This document shows positions 1 through 11,696 of a stretch of DNA of 64,000 nt, piece after piece (positions within the stretch are counted from its first letter, which is position 1; each line of letters opens with the position of its first letter). The position numbers and the translations under genes are program-made. Below the pieces are notes generated by a model. That model did not search any database. It saw only the letters and a list, made by a program, of their open reading frames with translations, and was not told the DNA's origin. The stretch comes from Burkholderiales bacterium. GTDB lineage: Bacteria > Pseudomonadota > Gammaproteobacteria > Burkholderiales > Burkholderiaceae_E. The stretch spans positions 1 to 64,000 of the forward strand of contig QEVL01000002.1 of assembly GCA_003577305.1 (NCBI GenBank), read 5' to 3'.

Positions 1-7
1 TTCTCTG

Positions 8-1533
<1,526 letters not shown>

Positions 1534-1682
1534 GGTTTCCCAATGGATGTTCGTTTACCGTGTGAGCGTTCGATTTTCCGAGATCCGCTCCGGAACGAGT
1601 CCGGCCCGGAACCCGCCTCGGGTCCGTGAGAACCCTCGGCTTGGCGCGTTCGCCCGAACGCCCACACTTATCGGCTGTTGAT

Positions 1683-1691
1683 TGTTAAAGA
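1683..1691 (-). promoter_or_regulatory. rRNA leader boxA antitermination site
   Basis: On the minus strand the sequence reads TCTTTAACA, the core of the boxA element bound by NusB/S10 in rRNA leaders. It lies about 150 nt upstream of the mature 16S 5' end, the normal place for the leader boxA. Confidence 0.7.
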
Positions 1692-1741
1692 TCGTGGATC
1701 GCGCTGCATTTGCAGTTGGCCGCGATCAGCAGAGAAAAGAA

Positions 1742-1770
1742 AGTATGGAAGATTATCGTAACCCTGTCAA
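1742..1770 (-). promoter_or_regulatory. rRNA operon promoter, proximal
   Basis: On the minus strand there is a perfect -35 (TTGACA, complement of 1765-1770), a 17-nt spacer and a -10-like hexamer CATACT (complement of 1742-1747), reading toward 16S. With the distal candidate at 1831-1859 this gives the tandem promoter layout usual for rRNA operons. Confidence 0.7.
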
Positions 1771-1830
1771 CTCGACTGCCTGATCGGCTCGTCCGCACTT
1801 TCGTGTGCGCTTCTCACCGCAGAGCCCTCC

Positions 1831-1859
1831 ACTATAGCAACGACCGCCGCGGCCCGCAA
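1831..1859 (-). promoter_or_regulatory. rRNA operon promoter, distal candidate
   Basis: Minus-strand TTGCGG (1854-1859), 17-nt spacer, TATAGT (1831-1836), directed toward 16S. It sits between the enoyl-CoA hydratase stop codon and the proximal rRNA promoter. Confidence 0.5.
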
Positions 1860-1897
1860 ACCGCGGCGGCGGCCACGCGCCCGCGGCCGCCTCGCCT

Positions 1898-2674
1898 TCA
1901 GCGATGGCGGAACTGCGGCTTGCGCTTCTCGACGAAGGCCGCCATCCCTTCCTTCTGGTCTTCGGTGGCGAACAGCGAGTGGAACAGGCGCCGCTCGAAC
2001 AGGATCCCCTCGGCGAGCGGCGCCTCGTAGGCGCGGTTGATCGCCTCCTTGGCCATCATCAGCGCGGGCAGCGAGAATCCTGCGATCGTTGCAGCGGCTT
2101 CGAGAGCCTCGTCGAGCAGCCGCTCGGCCGGCACCACGCGCGAGACCAGCCCGGCACGCTCGGCCTCGGCCGCATCCATGGTCCGGGCCGTCAGGCACAG
2201 GTCCATGGCCTTGGCCTTCGACACCGCCCGCGGAAGCCGCTGGGTGCCGCCGGCGCCTGGAATCACGCCCAGGCGGATCTCGGGCTGGCCGAATTTCGCG
2301 GTGTCGGCGGCGATGATGATGTCGCACATCATCGCCAGCTCGCAGCCACCGCCGAGCGCGTAGCCGGCGACTGCCGCGATCACCGGCTTGCGGATACGCC
2401 TGATCGTCTCCCAGTTGCGCGTGATGTACTCGCTGCGGAAGACCTCCATGTAGCCCCAGCCGGCCATCGCGGCGATGTCGGCGCCGGCGGCGAACGCCTT
2501 GTCGCTGCCGGTGATCACGATCGCGCCGATGCCGTCATCGGCGTCGAAGTCGAGCAGGGCCGCGCCGAGCTCGTCCATCAGGCGGTCGTTGAGCGCGTTC
2601 AGTTGCCTGGGCCGGTTCAGCGTGACCAGCCCGACCCGGCCGCGGGTTTCGACCAGAATGTTCTCGTAGGACAT
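1898..2674 (-). CDS. Enoyl-CoA hydratase/isomerase family protein
   Basis: 258-aa crotonase-fold enzyme expected to add water to trans-2-enoyl-CoA in fatty-acid or aromatic-acid beta-oxidation. The oxyanion-hole segments are visible (FAAGADI at 61-67, [10 protein letters not shown] at 106-115). The two catalytic glutamates are in place: Glu112 in GGGCELAM and Glu132 in [17 protein letters not shown]. Length is normal for a monofunctional hydratase. It is transcribed away from paaK, about 250 bp apart. A role in phenylacetate degradation (PaaF-like) is plausible from that neighbour but not shown by the sequence. The start at 2674 gives the canonical short N-terminus. Confidence 0.93.
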   Translation of the reverse strand: MSYENILVETRGRVGLVTLNRPRQLNALNDRLMDELGAALLDFDADDGIGAIVITGSDKAFAAGADIAAMAGWGYMEVFRSEYITRNWETIRRIRKPVIAAVAGYALGGGCELAMMCDIIIAADTAKFGQPEIRLGVIPGAGGTQRLPRAVSKAKAMDLCLTARTMDAAEAERAGLVSRVVPAERLLDEALEAAATIAGFSLPALMMAKEAINRAYEAPLAEGILFERRLFHSLFATEDQKEGMAAFVEKRKPQFRHR

Positions 2675-2925
2675 GCGCAGTGCTCCTCATGACGCCCGCG
2701 CAGCGGGCGGGCGCATTGTGCGGCGCCGGCACGCGGCGGTGCCGACGGTGGACGGAAGACGCCGACGGTCTGCGCGGCAGCGAAGGCCGCGCCGGTCGTC
2801 GACGCCGATTCTGCCACGCACGCCACATGCCGCGCCGGGCAGCCGCACAGGGTTTAACATCGAATCGTCGCGCACGACGCCCGCCGTGCAGTCGCGCCGC
2901 GCCACGAGAACCGGGGGGGGTCGCC

Positions 2926-4254
2926 ATGAGCTCCACGAGTGCAGCAGTGATGGTCTCGGCCGGAGGGTTCCCGCTCGAGCCGATCGAGCGGGCGAGCGTC
3001 GACGAGTTGCGCGCGCTGCAGTTGCAGCGGCTGCGCTGGTCGCTCGACCACGCGTACCGCAACGTCGCGCATTACCGCGCGAAGTTCGACGCCGCCGGCG
3101 TCCGCCCCGAGGACCTCAACTCGCTCGACGACCTGGCGCGCTTCCCGTTCACCACCAAGGCCGACCTGCGCGAGACCTACCCGTTCGGCATGTTCGCGGT
3201 GCCGCGCGAGAAGGCGGTACGCATCCACGCCTCGAGCGGCACCACCGGCAAGCCGACCGTCGTCGGCTACACCGCGCGCGACATCGATGCGTGGGCCAAC
3301 CTGATGGCGCGCTCGATCCGCGCCGCGGGAGCGCGCCCCGGCGACATCGCGCACGTCAGCTATGGCTACGGACTGTTCACCGGCGGGCTGGGCGCGCACT
3401 ACGGCGCCGAGAGGCTGGGCCTGACGGTGGTCCCGTTCGGCGGTGGCCAGACCGAGCGACAAGTGCAACTGATCGTCGATTTCCGGCCCGCGATCATCCT
3501 CGTGACCCCCAGCTACATGCTGGCGATCGCCGACGAGATCGAGCGCCAGGGGCTCGATCCGCGCGCGACCAGCCTGCGCATCGGCGTGTTCGGCGCCGAG
3601 CCGTGGACCAACGAGATGCGCGCCGAGATCGAGAAGCGGCTCGCGATCGACGCGGTCGATCTCTACGGGCTGTCGGAAGTGATGGGGCCGGGCGTGGCCT
3701 GCGAATGCCTCGAGACGAAAGACGGACCGACGATCTGGGAAGACCACTTCTACCCGGAGATCGTCGACCCGCACACCGGCGTGGTCCTGCCCGAAGGCGA
3801 GTTCGGCGAACTGGTGTTCACCTCGCTGTCGAAGGAAGCCCTGCCGATCGTGCGCTACCGCACCCGCGACCTCACGCGGCTGCTGCCCGGCAGCGCACGC
3901 ACGATGCGCCGCATGCAGAAGATCACGGGGCGTTCCGACGACATGATGATCGTGCGCGGCGTGAACGTGTTCCCCTCGCAGATCGAGGAGCTGATCCTGC
4001 AGCGGCCCAATCTGGCGCCGCACTACGTGTGCGAGCTCACGCGCGAGGGCCCGATGGATGCGCTCACGGTGCGCGTCGAACTGAAGAGCGGCGAGCATCA
4101 CGACGGCGCCGACGCGGTCGGCGCGGCCGCTGCGCTCGAGCACGCGATCAAGACCTACATCGGCGTGACGGTGACCGTGCGGGTCGAGCCGCCGGGCGCG
4201 ATCGAGCGCTCGGTGGGCAAGGCGAAACGGGTGATCGACAAGCGGGGGCGGTGA
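2926..4254 (+). CDS. paaK: Phenylacetate-CoA ligase
   Basis: 442-aa AMP-forming adenylate ligase that activates phenylacetate to phenylacetyl-CoA, the first step of aerobic phenylacetate breakdown. It has the P-loop-like motif SSGTTGKPT (103-111), the YGLSEVMGPG segment near residue 246 and the C-terminal YRTRDLT ... GRSDDMMIVRGVNVFP hinge typical of PaaK. Length matches the family. The ATG at 2926 has only a G-rich upstream tract as ribosome site; an ATG 8 codons inside (2950) is an alternative. Only the ligase and a divergent hydratase are here, not a full paa operon. Confidence 0.92.
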   Translation: MSSTSAAVMVSAGGFPLEPIERASVDELRALQLQRLRWSLDHAYRNVAHYRAKFDAAGVRPEDLNSLDDLARFPFTTKADLRETYPFGMFAVPREKAVRIHASSGTTGKPTVVGYTARDIDAWANLMARSIRAAGARPGDIAHVSYGYGLFTGGLGAHYGAERLGLTVVPFGGGQTERQVQLIVDFRPAIILVTPSYMLAIADEIERQGLDPRATSLRIGVFGAEPWTNEMRAEIEKRLAIDAVDLYGLSEVMGPGVACECLETKDGPTIWEDHFYPEIVDPHTGVVLPEGEFGELVFTSLSKEALPIVRYRTRDLTRLLPGSARTMRRMQKITGRSDDMMIVRGVNVFPSQIEELILQRPNLAPHYVCELTREGPMDALTVRVELKSGEHHDGADAVGAAAALEHAIKTYIGVTVTVRVEPPGAIERSVGKAKRVIDKRGR

Positions 4255-4267
4255 GCAGCGGCCCTCG

Positions 4268-5314
4268 TCACGGCACTGCGGGCACGAACCGGGCGCCGAA
4301 CGAGCCGATGGCGATCAGGCCGCTCGTCGTGCGAAAGCGCAGGCGACCAGCCAGTTCGAGACCCACCTCGCCAGGCCTGCCGAAGTAGCGCGCCTCGAAG
4401 GCGCCGCCGTCGAGATCGGGATCGATGCGGTCGACCGAGGTGAGCGACCCCGTCAGCTTGCCGGGAGACACGCCGGACGATTTCGACAGGTCCAGCGGAT
4501 CGAGGGGCAAGGTCTCGAACGCCAGTGTCCCCGGAGTGCCCGTGTAGTAGGGCATCACGATCGTGCCGAGACGCCCGGAGACGATCTGCCCGACTCCGTC
4601 GACCCTGATTTCGATCGGCGCACTGAAACTGCGCAGCCGGTCCAGGTATCCGCCACCGGCTTCATCCGGCCCCACGGCACCGACGGCAAATCCCCGGAAC
4701 GACCCGCTCGCCCGATCGAGCGGCCATTGACTGGTGAGGCTGTTCGGGGTCGCCGCGTACCACGGGCCGACGAAACCTTCGACCTGGTTCGGCACCTTCT
4801 CCCAGGTGCCGTAACCCGCGTATTTCAGCTGCGGCGGCTGCCACGGCGCGGCGACCTTGTAACAGCAGGCGCTGCCGAAATCGGTGAGCGCCGCGTAGGG
4901 TGCAGTCAGACCGGACCTCAGCGGTTCCTCGTACGCGCTCCCCTGCAGTGCGCCCAGGATGTCGCGCTCGTAGACGGAAGGAGTCCTGTTGTCGGCGGTG
5001 AACGCAATGACGCTGTCCAGCGGATGCAGGGCAACCGGGAAAGCCAGCGTCAGGTCGTAGCTGTCCACAGGCTGGGGAATTCCAACCGCGCCCTCGACGG
5101 ACAGGAAGACGCCGGTCTTCGTCGGCACGCACATGCCGATCGCGAATCCATCGGGGCTCGACGAGGCCGCGGAATCACAGGCCGGCGGGACCGGAACGCC
5201 CGGGACATGTCCGGTCGCCGAGCCACCGCCGCAGGCCGCGACGCCGACGGCAAGCAACAATGCGACGGCCGATGCGCGCAAAGGCCGGGAGTCACGCGTG
5301 CGCTCGGGATTCAT
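4268..5314 (-). CDS. Hypothetical outer-membrane-type lipoprotein
   Basis: 348-aa protein with a lipoprotein signal: basic N-terminus, hydrophobic stretch, then lipobox VAAC at about residue 25-28. The rest is glycine- and beta-rich with no recognised catalytic motif. The C-terminus (FEARYFGRPGEVGLELAG ... IAIGSFGARF) loosely resembles the end of TbpB-like surface lipoprotein barrels, which finish in a similar YG...E.GG...GAFGA pattern. This is a weak similarity seen by eye. It converges on paaK with a 13-bp gap. Function unknown. Confidence 0.8.
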   Translation of the reverse strand: MNPERTRDSRPLRASAVALLLAVGVAACGGGSATGHVPGVPVPPACDSAASSSPDGFAIGMCVPTKTGVFLSVEGAVGIPQPVDSYDLTLAFPVALHPLDSVIAFTADNRTPSVYERDILGALQGSAYEEPLRSGLTAPYAALTDFGSACCYKVAAPWQPPQLKYAGYGTWEKVPNQVEGFVGPWYAATPNSLTSQWPLDRASGSFRGFAVGAVGPDEAGGGYLDRLRSFSAPIEIRVDGVGQIVSGRLGTIVMPYYTGTPGTLAFETLPLDPLDLSKSSGVSPGKLTGSLTSVDRIDPDLDGGAFEARYFGRPGEVGLELAGRLRFRTTSGLIAIGSFGARFVPAVP

Positions 5315-5537
5315 GCGGCCAGCCCCGGAAAAAAGCCCCAGTATGCGGTTGGAGTGTCGATGGACGCCGCAGCATCGCGCCCGACGAGCGGACGAACGGA
5401 GGGCATGCCCCGCCGAGTGTACCCGCTGGCCGCCCCGCGGCCGACGCCCCTGCGCGGCCGATCGCGACGAAAGTCACTTTCACCGCACGAAGCGGGCAAA
5501 ATAGCGCGCTGCGAGCGAAAACCCAGGGGAACCAACG

Positions 5538-6533
5538 ATGTTCGATGCGCTGTACCTCGAAAAGCCCGAAAGCGGCTTTTCCGCGACTCGCCGGCAACTA
5601 AGCGACGAGGAACTCGCGGCGGCCACGCCCGATGCCGACGTCACCGTGCGCATCGAATACTCGACGATCAACTACAAGGACGCGCTCGCGATCACCAACC
5701 GCTCGCCGGTGGTGCGCCGCTGGCCGATGGTGCCGGGCATCGACGGCGCCGGCGTGGTCGAGTCGAGCTCGCACCCGGGGTTCGCCGCCGGCGATCGGGT
5801 GATCCTCAACGGCTGGGGCGTGGGCGAGACGCACTGGGGATGCCTCGCGCAGCGGGCGCGGCTCGAGGGCGACTGGCTGGTGGCAATGCCGGCGGGAATC
5901 GACGCGCGTCGCGCGATGGCGATCGGCACCGCCGGCTACACCGCGATGCTGTGCGTGATGGCGCTCGAGCGCCGCGGCGTCATGCCTGCGCAGGGCGAGA
6001 TTCTCGTGACCGGTGCCGCCGGCGGCGTGGGCAGCGTGGCGATCGCGTTGCTCGCGCGACTCGGTTTTCGCGTCGTCGCATCCACCGGCCGGGCGGCCGA
6101 GGCCGACTACCTGCGCGCACTCGGCGCCGCCGAAGTGATCGATCGGGCGACGCTGTCCGAACCCGGCAAGCCGCTGCAGAAGGAGCGCTGGGCCGGCGTG
6201 GTCGATGCGGTGGGCTCGCACACGCTGGCCAACGCCTGCGCGCAGACAAAATACCGCGGCACGGTCGCCGCCTGCGGACTGGCCGGCGGCATGGACTTCC
6301 CGGCGACGGTCGCGCCGTTCATCCTGCGCGGCGTGACCCTGGTCGGCGTCGACTCGGTAATGTGCCCGATCGACGAGCGGCGCGAAGCGTGGCGGCGCCT
6401 CGCGACCGAACTCGACCCGGCGCAACTCGAGCGCATCACCACCATCGTCGGTCTCGACGAGGCGCTGAAACTCGCGCCGCAGATGCTGGCCGGCAAGGTG
6501 CGCGGCCGCGTCGCGGTCGACGTGAACCGTTGA
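5538..6533 (+). CDS. acuI: Acrylyl-CoA reductase (NADPH), AcuI/YhdH family
   Basis: 331-aa zinc-free medium-chain dehydrogenase/reductase that reduces toxic acrylyl-CoA to propionyl-CoA. Family hallmarks visible are the N-terminal [11 protein letters not shown], the [12 protein letters not shown] block, the PGIDGAGVV turn and the Rossmann motif [13 protein letters not shown] (about 155-166). It ends in VAVDVNR. Length is exactly that of the family. It may be translationally linked to the M61 peptidase that follows within 0-33 bp. Confidence 0.93.
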   Translation: MFDALYLEKPESGFSATRRQLSDEELAAATPDADVTVRIEYSTINYKDALAITNRSPVVRRWPMVPGIDGAGVVESSSHPGFAAGDRVILNGWGVGETHWGCLAQRARLEGDWLVAMPAGIDARRAMAIGTAGYTAMLCVMALERRGVMPAQGEILVTGAAGGVGSVAIALLARLGFRVVASTGRAAEADYLRALGAAEVIDRATLSEPGKPLQKERWAGVVDAVGSHTLANACAQTKYRGTVAACGLAGGMDFPATVAPFILRGVTLVGVDSVMCPIDERREAWRRLATELDPAQLERITTIVGLDEALKLAPQMLAGKVRGRVAVDVNR

Positions 6534-6565
6534 GCGCACCGGCCAGGCGCCCGGCGGGGGGCGCA

Positions 6566-8386
6566 GTGCGCCGGCACGGGGTCGAGCCGGTCTCGTACCG
6601 GATCGTGCCGGTCGATCCGCACGCACACCTGTTCGAGATCACGCTGACGATCGCGCAGCCCGATGCCGAAGGGCAGCGCGTGGCGCTGCCGGCCTGGATT
6701 CCCGGCAGCTACATGATCCGCGAGTTCGCGCGTCACGTCGTTTCGATCGGGGCACGCAGCGCCGGGCGCGCGGTACGCCTGCGCAAGCTCGACAAGCACA
6801 CCTGGCAGGCGGCGCGCTGCGACGGGCCGCTCACGCTCGTCTATCGCGTCTACGCCCGGGACCTGTCGGTGCGCGCGGCGCACCTCGACGCGACGCACGG
6901 CTTCTTCAACGGCACCAGCGTCTTCCTGAGAGTGCTCGGCCAGGAGGAGCGGCCCTGCGAAGTGCTGATCGAGCCGCCGTCCGGAGAGGAATACGCCGGC
7001 TGGCGCGTGGCCACCACGCTGCCCGAGGCGGGCGCGCGCCGCCACGGCTTCGGCCGCTATCGGGCGGCCGACTACGACGAGCTGGTCGATCACCCGGTGG
7101 AAATGGGGCGCTTCACGCTCGACGCCTTCGAAGCGGGCGGTGCGCGCCACGAGATCGCGATCACCGGCCGCCACGACGCCGACACCGCGCGACTGTGCCG
7201 CGACCTCGCGCGCATCTGCGCGCAGCACGCGCGCCTGTTCGAGCCGCGCACGCGCCGCGCGCCGCTCGAGCGCTACCTGTTCCTGGTGATGGCCGTCGGC
7301 GAGGGCTACGGGGGGCTGGAGCACCGCTCGAGCACCGCGCTGATCTGCTCGCGCAACGACCTGCCCTGGCGTGGGCAGCGCGAAGTGTCCGAGGCCTATC
7401 GCACTTTCCTCGGACTGGCGAGCCACGAGTACTTCCACACCTGGAACGTCAGGCGGATCAGGCCTGCGGCGTTCGCGCGCCACGACCTGCAGCAGGAGAA
7501 CTACACGCGGCTGCTGTGGATCTTCGAGGGCTTCACCTCGTACTACGACGACCTGATCCTCGTGCGCAGCGGGCTCATCGGCCGCGACGCGTACCTGGAC
7601 CTGCTCGCGAAGGTGATCACCGGCGTGATGCGCGGCCCGGGCCGGCGGGCACAGAGCGTGGCCGAATCGAGCTTCGACGCCTGGATCAAGTATTACCGAC
7701 CCGACGAGAACTCGCCGAACGCGGTCGCCAGCTACTATGCGAAGGGCTCGCTGGTGGCCCTGGCGCTCGACCTGACGATCCGCAGTCGCACCGGCGGCCG
7801 CCGCTCGCTCGACGACGTGATGCGGCTGATGTGGACGCGCTACGGGCGCGACTTCTTCTCCCGGCGCGAGGGCCTCGGCGAGGAGGAGTTCCCGCGCCTG
7901 CTCGAAGAGGCCGTCGGCCTGCGGCTCGACGCGCAGATCCGGAACTGGGCCTACGGCACGGCCGAACTGCCGCTCGCGCCGCTGCTGAAGACCGTGGGCG
8001 TCGAGCTCGCGTTCGGTCGCGGCGACCAGGGCCCGGTCTCGCTCGGCGCGAGGCTCGCTACGCGCGACCGGCAGGTCGAGATCGCCACCGCCTACAGCGG
8101 TCAGGCGGCGCAACGCGCCGGCCTTTCGGCCGGCGACACGCTGGTCGCCGTCGACGGCCTGCGCGTCGACGAGCGCGCACTGAAGGCGCTGCTCGCGCGT
8201 CGCAAGCCGGGCGACCGGCTTCGCGTGCACGCATTCCGCCGCGACGAATTGTTCGAGTGCGAACTCGAGCTCGACGCGCCGCCGGCGACCGACGCGAAGC
8301 TGAAGCTCATGCCCGGACCCGGCGCACGCGCCACGCGGCTGCTCGGCGGATGGCTCGGCGGGGGCCGCTCCGGTCCTGCGGGCTGA
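6566..8386 (+). CDS. M61 family peptidase with PDZ domain (glycyl aminopeptidase-like)
   Basis: About 606-aa zinc peptidase of the M61 family. An N-terminal beta domain (PAWIPGSYMIREFARH) is followed by the gluzincin active site HEYFHTWNVRR (residues about 287-297) and a C-terminal PDZ domain (AQRAGLSAGDTLVAVDGLRV, about 513-532). No signal peptide is apparent from this start. The start is uncertain: a GTG at 6566 is taken, while an in-frame TTG at 6530 overlaps the acuI stop. Both keep all domains. The long open frame upstream of acuI in this frame is not coding. Confidence 0.88.
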   Translation: MRRHGVEPVSYRIVPVDPHAHLFEITLTIAQPDAEGQRVALPAWIPGSYMIREFARHVVSIGARSAGRAVRLRKLDKHTWQAARCDGPLTLVYRVYARDLSVRAAHLDATHGFFNGTSVFLRVLGQEERPCEVLIEPPSGEEYAGWRVATTLPEAGARRHGFGRYRAADYDELVDHPVEMGRFTLDAFEAGGARHEIAITGRHDADTARLCRDLARICAQHARLFEPRTRRAPLERYLFLVMAVGEGYGGLEHRSSTALICSRNDLPWRGQREVSEAYRTFLGLASHEYFHTWNVRRIRPAAFARHDLQQENYTRLLWIFEGFTSYYDDLILVRSGLIGRDAYLDLLAKVITGVMRGPGRRAQSVAESSFDAWIKYYRPDENSPNAVASYYAKGSLVALALDLTIRSRTGGRRSLDDVMRLMWTRYGRDFFSRREGLGEEEFPRLLEEAVGLRLDAQIRNWAYGTAELPLAPLLKTVGVELAFGRGDQGPVSLGARLATRDRQVEIATAYSGQAAQRAGLSAGDTLVAVDGLRVDERALKALLARRKPGDRLRVHAFRRDELFECELELDAPPATDAKLKLMPGPGARATRLLGGWLGGGRSGPAG

Positions 8387-8413
8387 ACGCGGCGGCACGC
8401 CAGCGGGGCAGCC

Positions 8414-9214
8414 CTACCCGAACAGCGCTGCCAGCGCCTCGCCGGGGTCGGGCGCGCGCATGAACGCTTCGCCGACCAGGAACGCGTTGACGCCGGCCTG
8501 CCGCATCCGCGCCACGTCGGCCGGGCCGAGGATGCCGCTCTCGGTGACGACCAGCCGGTCGGACGGAATGCGCGGCAGCAGCGCCAGCGTGGTATCGAGC
8601 GACACCTCGAAGCTGCGCAGGTTGCGGTTGTTGATGCCCAGCAGCGGCACGTCGAGCACGAGCGCGCGATCGAGCTCGGCCGCGTCGTGCACCTCGACCA
8701 GCACGTCCATCGACAACGCGCGCGCGAGCGACGCGAATTCGGCCAGGCGCGCGTCGTCGAGCGCCGCGACGATCAGCAGGATGCAGTCGGCGCCGTTGGC
8801 GCGCGCCTCGTAGACCTGCCAGGCGTCGACGACGAAGTCCTTGCGCAGCACCGGCAGTGCGCACGCCGCGCGCGCGGCGCGCAGGTCGCCGAGCGAACCG
8901 CGGAAGAAGCGCTCGTCGGTGAGCACCGACAGGCAGGCCGCACCGTGCGCGGCGTAGCGCGCGGCGATGGCGGGCGGATCGAAGGGCTCGCGCAGCAGGC
9001 CCTTGCTCGGGCTCGCCTTCTTGATCTCGGCGATGACGGCCGCCCGGCCGGCGGCGATCTTCGCGCGCAGCGCGCGCTCGAAACCGCGCACCGGCTGCGC
9101 CTGGCGCGCCGCCTCCGCCTGCGCGCGCATCTCGGCATCGCTGCGCAGCCGGCGGGCCGCCGCCACTTCCTCGCGCTTGACGGCGACGATGCGCGCCAGG
9201 ATGTCCTCAGCCAT
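8414..9214 (-). CDS. trpC: Indole-3-glycerol phosphate synthase
   Basis: 266-aa TIM-barrel enzyme of tryptophan synthesis (CdRP to indole-3-glycerol phosphate). Key segments seen are [13 protein letters not shown] with the catalytic lysines, [22 protein letters not shown] and [14 protein letters not shown]. It overlaps the trpD stop by 8 bp, so it is the last gene of trpG-trpD-trpC. The ATG at 9214 gives the normal N-terminus ([16 protein letters not shown]). Confidence 0.96.
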   Translation of the reverse strand: MAEDILARIVAVKREEVAAARRLRSDAEMRAQAEAARQAQPVRGFERALRAKIAAGRAAVIAEIKKASPSKGLLREPFDPPAIAARYAAHGAACLSVLTDERFFRGSLGDLRAARAACALPVLRKDFVVDAWQVYEARANGADCILLIVAALDDARLAEFASLARALSMDVLVEVHDAAELDRALVLDVPLLGINNRNLRSFEVSLDTTLALLPRIPSDRLVVTESGILGPADVARMRQAGVNAFLVGEAFMRAPDPGEALAALFG

Positions 9215-10250
9215 GGCGCTCGCGCGCGCAGCGCCGGGTGAACTCCACGAACGCGTCGAGCCGGGCACGCGCGGCGCCCGAGGCGATCGTCTCGCGCGCC
9301 AGCTCGATGCCTGCACCGATCGAATCGACCACGTTGGCCGCGTAGAGCGCCGTGCCCGCGTTCAGCGTGACGATCTCGCGCGGCGTGCCGGGCCGGTTCG
9401 ACAGCGCCTCGAGCACCATCTCCTTCGACTCGAACGCGTCGACCACGCGCAGCCCGCGGTTGCTGATCATCGACAGGCCGAAGTCTTCCGGATGGATCTC
9501 GTATTCGCGCACCTCGCCGTCCTTCAGTTCGCCGACCATCGTCGCCGCGCCGAGCGAGACCTCGTCCATTCCGTCCTTCCCCCAGACGACGAGCGCGTGC
9601 TTCGCGCCCAGCCGCTGCATCACCCGCACCTGGATGCCCACCAGGTCGGGATGGAACACGCCCATCAGGATGTTCGGCGCGCCGGCCGGGTTGGTGAGCG
9701 GCCCGAGGATGTTGAAGATCGTGCGCACGCCCAGTTCGCGGCGCACCGGCGCGACGTTCTTCATGGCCGGGTGGTGATTGGGCGCGAACATGAAGCCGAC
9801 TCCGGTGGCGCGGATGCAGTCGGCCACCTGCGAAGCGTTCAGCATGATGTCGGCGCCCAGCGCCTCGAGCACGTCGGCGGCGCCCGATTTCGACGAGACG
9901 CCACGGTTGCCGTGCTTGGCCACCGTCGCACCGGCCGCCGCAGTGACGAAAGTCGACGCGGTGGAGATGTTGAAAGTGTGCGAGCCATCGCCACCGGTGC
10001 CGACCACGTCGACGAAGTGCGGACCACCGTCGACCTCGACCTTGTGGGCGAACTCGCGCATCACCTGGGCCGCGGCGCTGATCTCGCCCACCGTCTCCTT
10101 CTTCACGCGCAGACCCATCAGGATCGCCGCCATCATCGTCGGCGACATTTCGCCGCTCATGATCTGGCGCATGATCTTCAGCATCTCGTCGTGGAAGATC
10201 TCGCGATGCTCGATGCAGCGGGTGAGCGCTTCCTGCGCGGTGATCGTCAT
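9207..10250 (-). CDS. trpD: Anthranilate phosphoribosyltransferase
   Basis: 347-aa enzyme transferring phosphoribosyl from PRPP to anthranilate. The glycine-rich PRPP loop [14 protein letters not shown] and the anthranilate-binding segment [21 protein letters not shown] are intact. The start at 10250 overlaps the trpG stop (ATGA), indicating translational coupling. Length is normal. Confidence 0.97.
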   Translation of the reverse strand: MTITAQEALTRCIEHREIFHDEMLKIMRQIMSGEMSPTMMAAILMGLRVKKETVGEISAAAQVMREFAHKVEVDGGPHFVDVVGTGGDGSHTFNISTASTFVTAAAGATVAKHGNRGVSSKSGAADVLEALGADIMLNASQVADCIRATGVGFMFAPNHHPAMKNVAPVRRELGVRTIFNILGPLTNPAGAPNILMGVFHPDLVGIQVRVMQRLGAKHALVVWGKDGMDEVSLGAATMVGELKDGEVREYEIHPEDFGLSMISNRGLRVVDAFESKEMVLEALSNRPGTPREIVTLNAGTALYAANVVDSIGAGIELARETIASGAARARLDAFVEFTRRCARERHG

Positions 10251-10822
10251 CGTGGTTCTCCGAGGAAGTTGGCGAGCAGCGCGTGGCCGTGCTCGGTGAG
10301 GATCGATTCGGGATGGAACTGCACGCCCTGCACGGGCAGTTCGCGGTGCCGCAGTCCCATGATTTCGCCGTCGTCGGTCCACGCGGTCACTTCCAGGCAA
10401 CCGGGCAGCGTCTCGCACTCGAGCGCCAGCGAGTGGTAGCGGATCGCGGTGAACGGGTCGGGAAGCCCACGGAAGACGCCCACGCCGTTGTGGCGGATGA
10501 GCGAGGTCTTGCCGTGCATCACCTGCTTCGCGCGCACCACGCGCCCGCCGAAAGCGGCGCCGATCGCCTGGTGCCCGAGGCACACGCCGAGGATCGGAAC
10601 GCGCCCGGCGAACCGCTCGATCAGCGGCAGCGAGATGCCGGCTTCGGCGGGAGTGCACGGGCCTGGCGAGATCACGATGCGCGCGGGCGCCAGCGCGGCG
10701 ACCTCGTCGAGCGTGGTCGCATCGTTGCGCACGGTGCGCACCTGTTCGCCCAGTTCGCCGAAGTACTGCACCAGGTTCCAGGTGAAGCTGTCGTAGTTGT
10801 CGATCATCAGAAGTTTAGACAC
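10247..10822 (-). CDS. trpG: Anthranilate synthase component II (glutamine amidotransferase)
   Basis: 191-aa class I amidotransferase providing ammonia to TrpE. The nucleophile is in [10 protein letters not shown], and the His/Glu pair is in [13 protein letters not shown]. The start is GTG at 10822 with a strong AAGGAG 6 nt upstream. trpE, which usually precedes trpG in betaproteobacteria, is not in the window. The sequence just upstream drops in GC and holds no intact gene, so the operon appears cut here. Confidence 0.96.
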   Translation of the reverse strand: MSKLLMIDNYDSFTWNLVQYFGELGEQVRTVRNDATTLDEVAALAPARIVISPGPCTPAEAGISLPLIERFAGRVPILGVCLGHQAIGAAFGGRVVRAKQVMHGKTSLIRHNGVGVFRGLPDPFTAIRYHSLALECETLPGCLEVTAWTDDGEIMGLRHRELPVQGVQFHPESILTEHGHALLANFLGEPR

Positions 10823-11393
10823 AGCAACTCCTTGATTTATATGACTTAACTTCCGAAGAAGAGCTGCCGTTACTCACATCGTTATACACATTCGCAGTGG
10901 ATTTCGATGGAACGAGCGCAGAAAAGTGGCCCGGACGAGGAAAAGGCGCGGTGGTGGGCGCTCCGTCGCACCGCTGCGACACGGGCCGACTATGGTGCAA
11001 GCAAGGACGCAGGGGCGCCCGCCTGCGCAGAGGACGCGCAGGCACACCTTGCGCCGTTGGGGCGCGCGGTGTTCGCGATCTAGGGGGTGTTGGTGGCATC
11101 GGGCAATCTCCTATGTTCTTGGAGCCGCCGTGCCGGAGAGCCATCTGCTGAACCTTGCCCACCGATACGGCGGCAAGGCGCGGTGCGAAACCGCAACGAC
11201 GTGCCGCTTCCTACTGGAAGCGCCACCACTGAGCAACGTTGATCGGAGCGATGCGGTTCATTGGCAAACCGAAGTTCAGCTAACCGGAAGATGCGTGTGC
11301 AAGCAGAGCTGCCCACAGCAGCTTCATAACCTGGCCATATTACCACGCCACCCCTGGTAGCCGTCCACCATTGCTAAGCGCAAGGGCAACCAG
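10823..11393. other. Gene-free junction stretch upstream of trpG
   Basis: About 570 bp with no credible coding region on either strand; open frames here are short and arginine-rich. The first ~80 bp are markedly AT-richer than both sides. A minus-strand TATAAC (RC of 10882-10887) could serve as a -10 for trpG, but no good -35 is seen. No tRNA, integrase or clear terminal repeat was found, so the island end cannot be fixed. Confidence 0.4.
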
Positions 11394-11567
11394 TTACTGC
11401 ACGTTGGCGAACATGTCGATCTTCGGCCAGCCGAGCAGCTTGGCGCTGCCGTGCAGCAGGACCAGCCATGCACTGACGATGCGCAACAGCGAAAGCGCTT
11501 CGGGCGCCCAGCGGTTGGCGAGCGCGGCCGCATCCGGGGCTGTCGTACCTGGGGCTGTAGGGCGCGC
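11394..11567 (-). pseudogene. DoxX family protein, N-terminal remnant
   Basis: One minus-strand frame encodes NRWAPEALSLLRIVSAWLVL followed by LHGSAKLLGWPKIDMFANVQ and a stop at 11394. This matches the first transmembrane segment and HG..KL.G.P motif at the start of DoxX membrane proteins. Full DoxX is about 130-150 aa, so the C-terminal two thirds are missing, and no convincing start codon precedes it. Likely a decayed fragment left by rearrangement. Confidence 0.5.
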
Positions 11568-11696
11568 CAGGCGCCGCAGCGGGCCGGCCGCTGCATCGCC
11601 TCGCGCACCCGGTCGGGCCGGTCGCTGACGACCAGTTGGCAGGCCAGCTCTCCGGGATGCAGGGGCGCAAGGTATCGGCGCCGCACCCGACGGCGA

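Noticed and set aside
4727-6565. Long open frame extending far upstream of the M61 peptidase
   Set aside because: It runs antisense through the lipoprotein and out of frame through acuI; the peptidase family starts near 6566.
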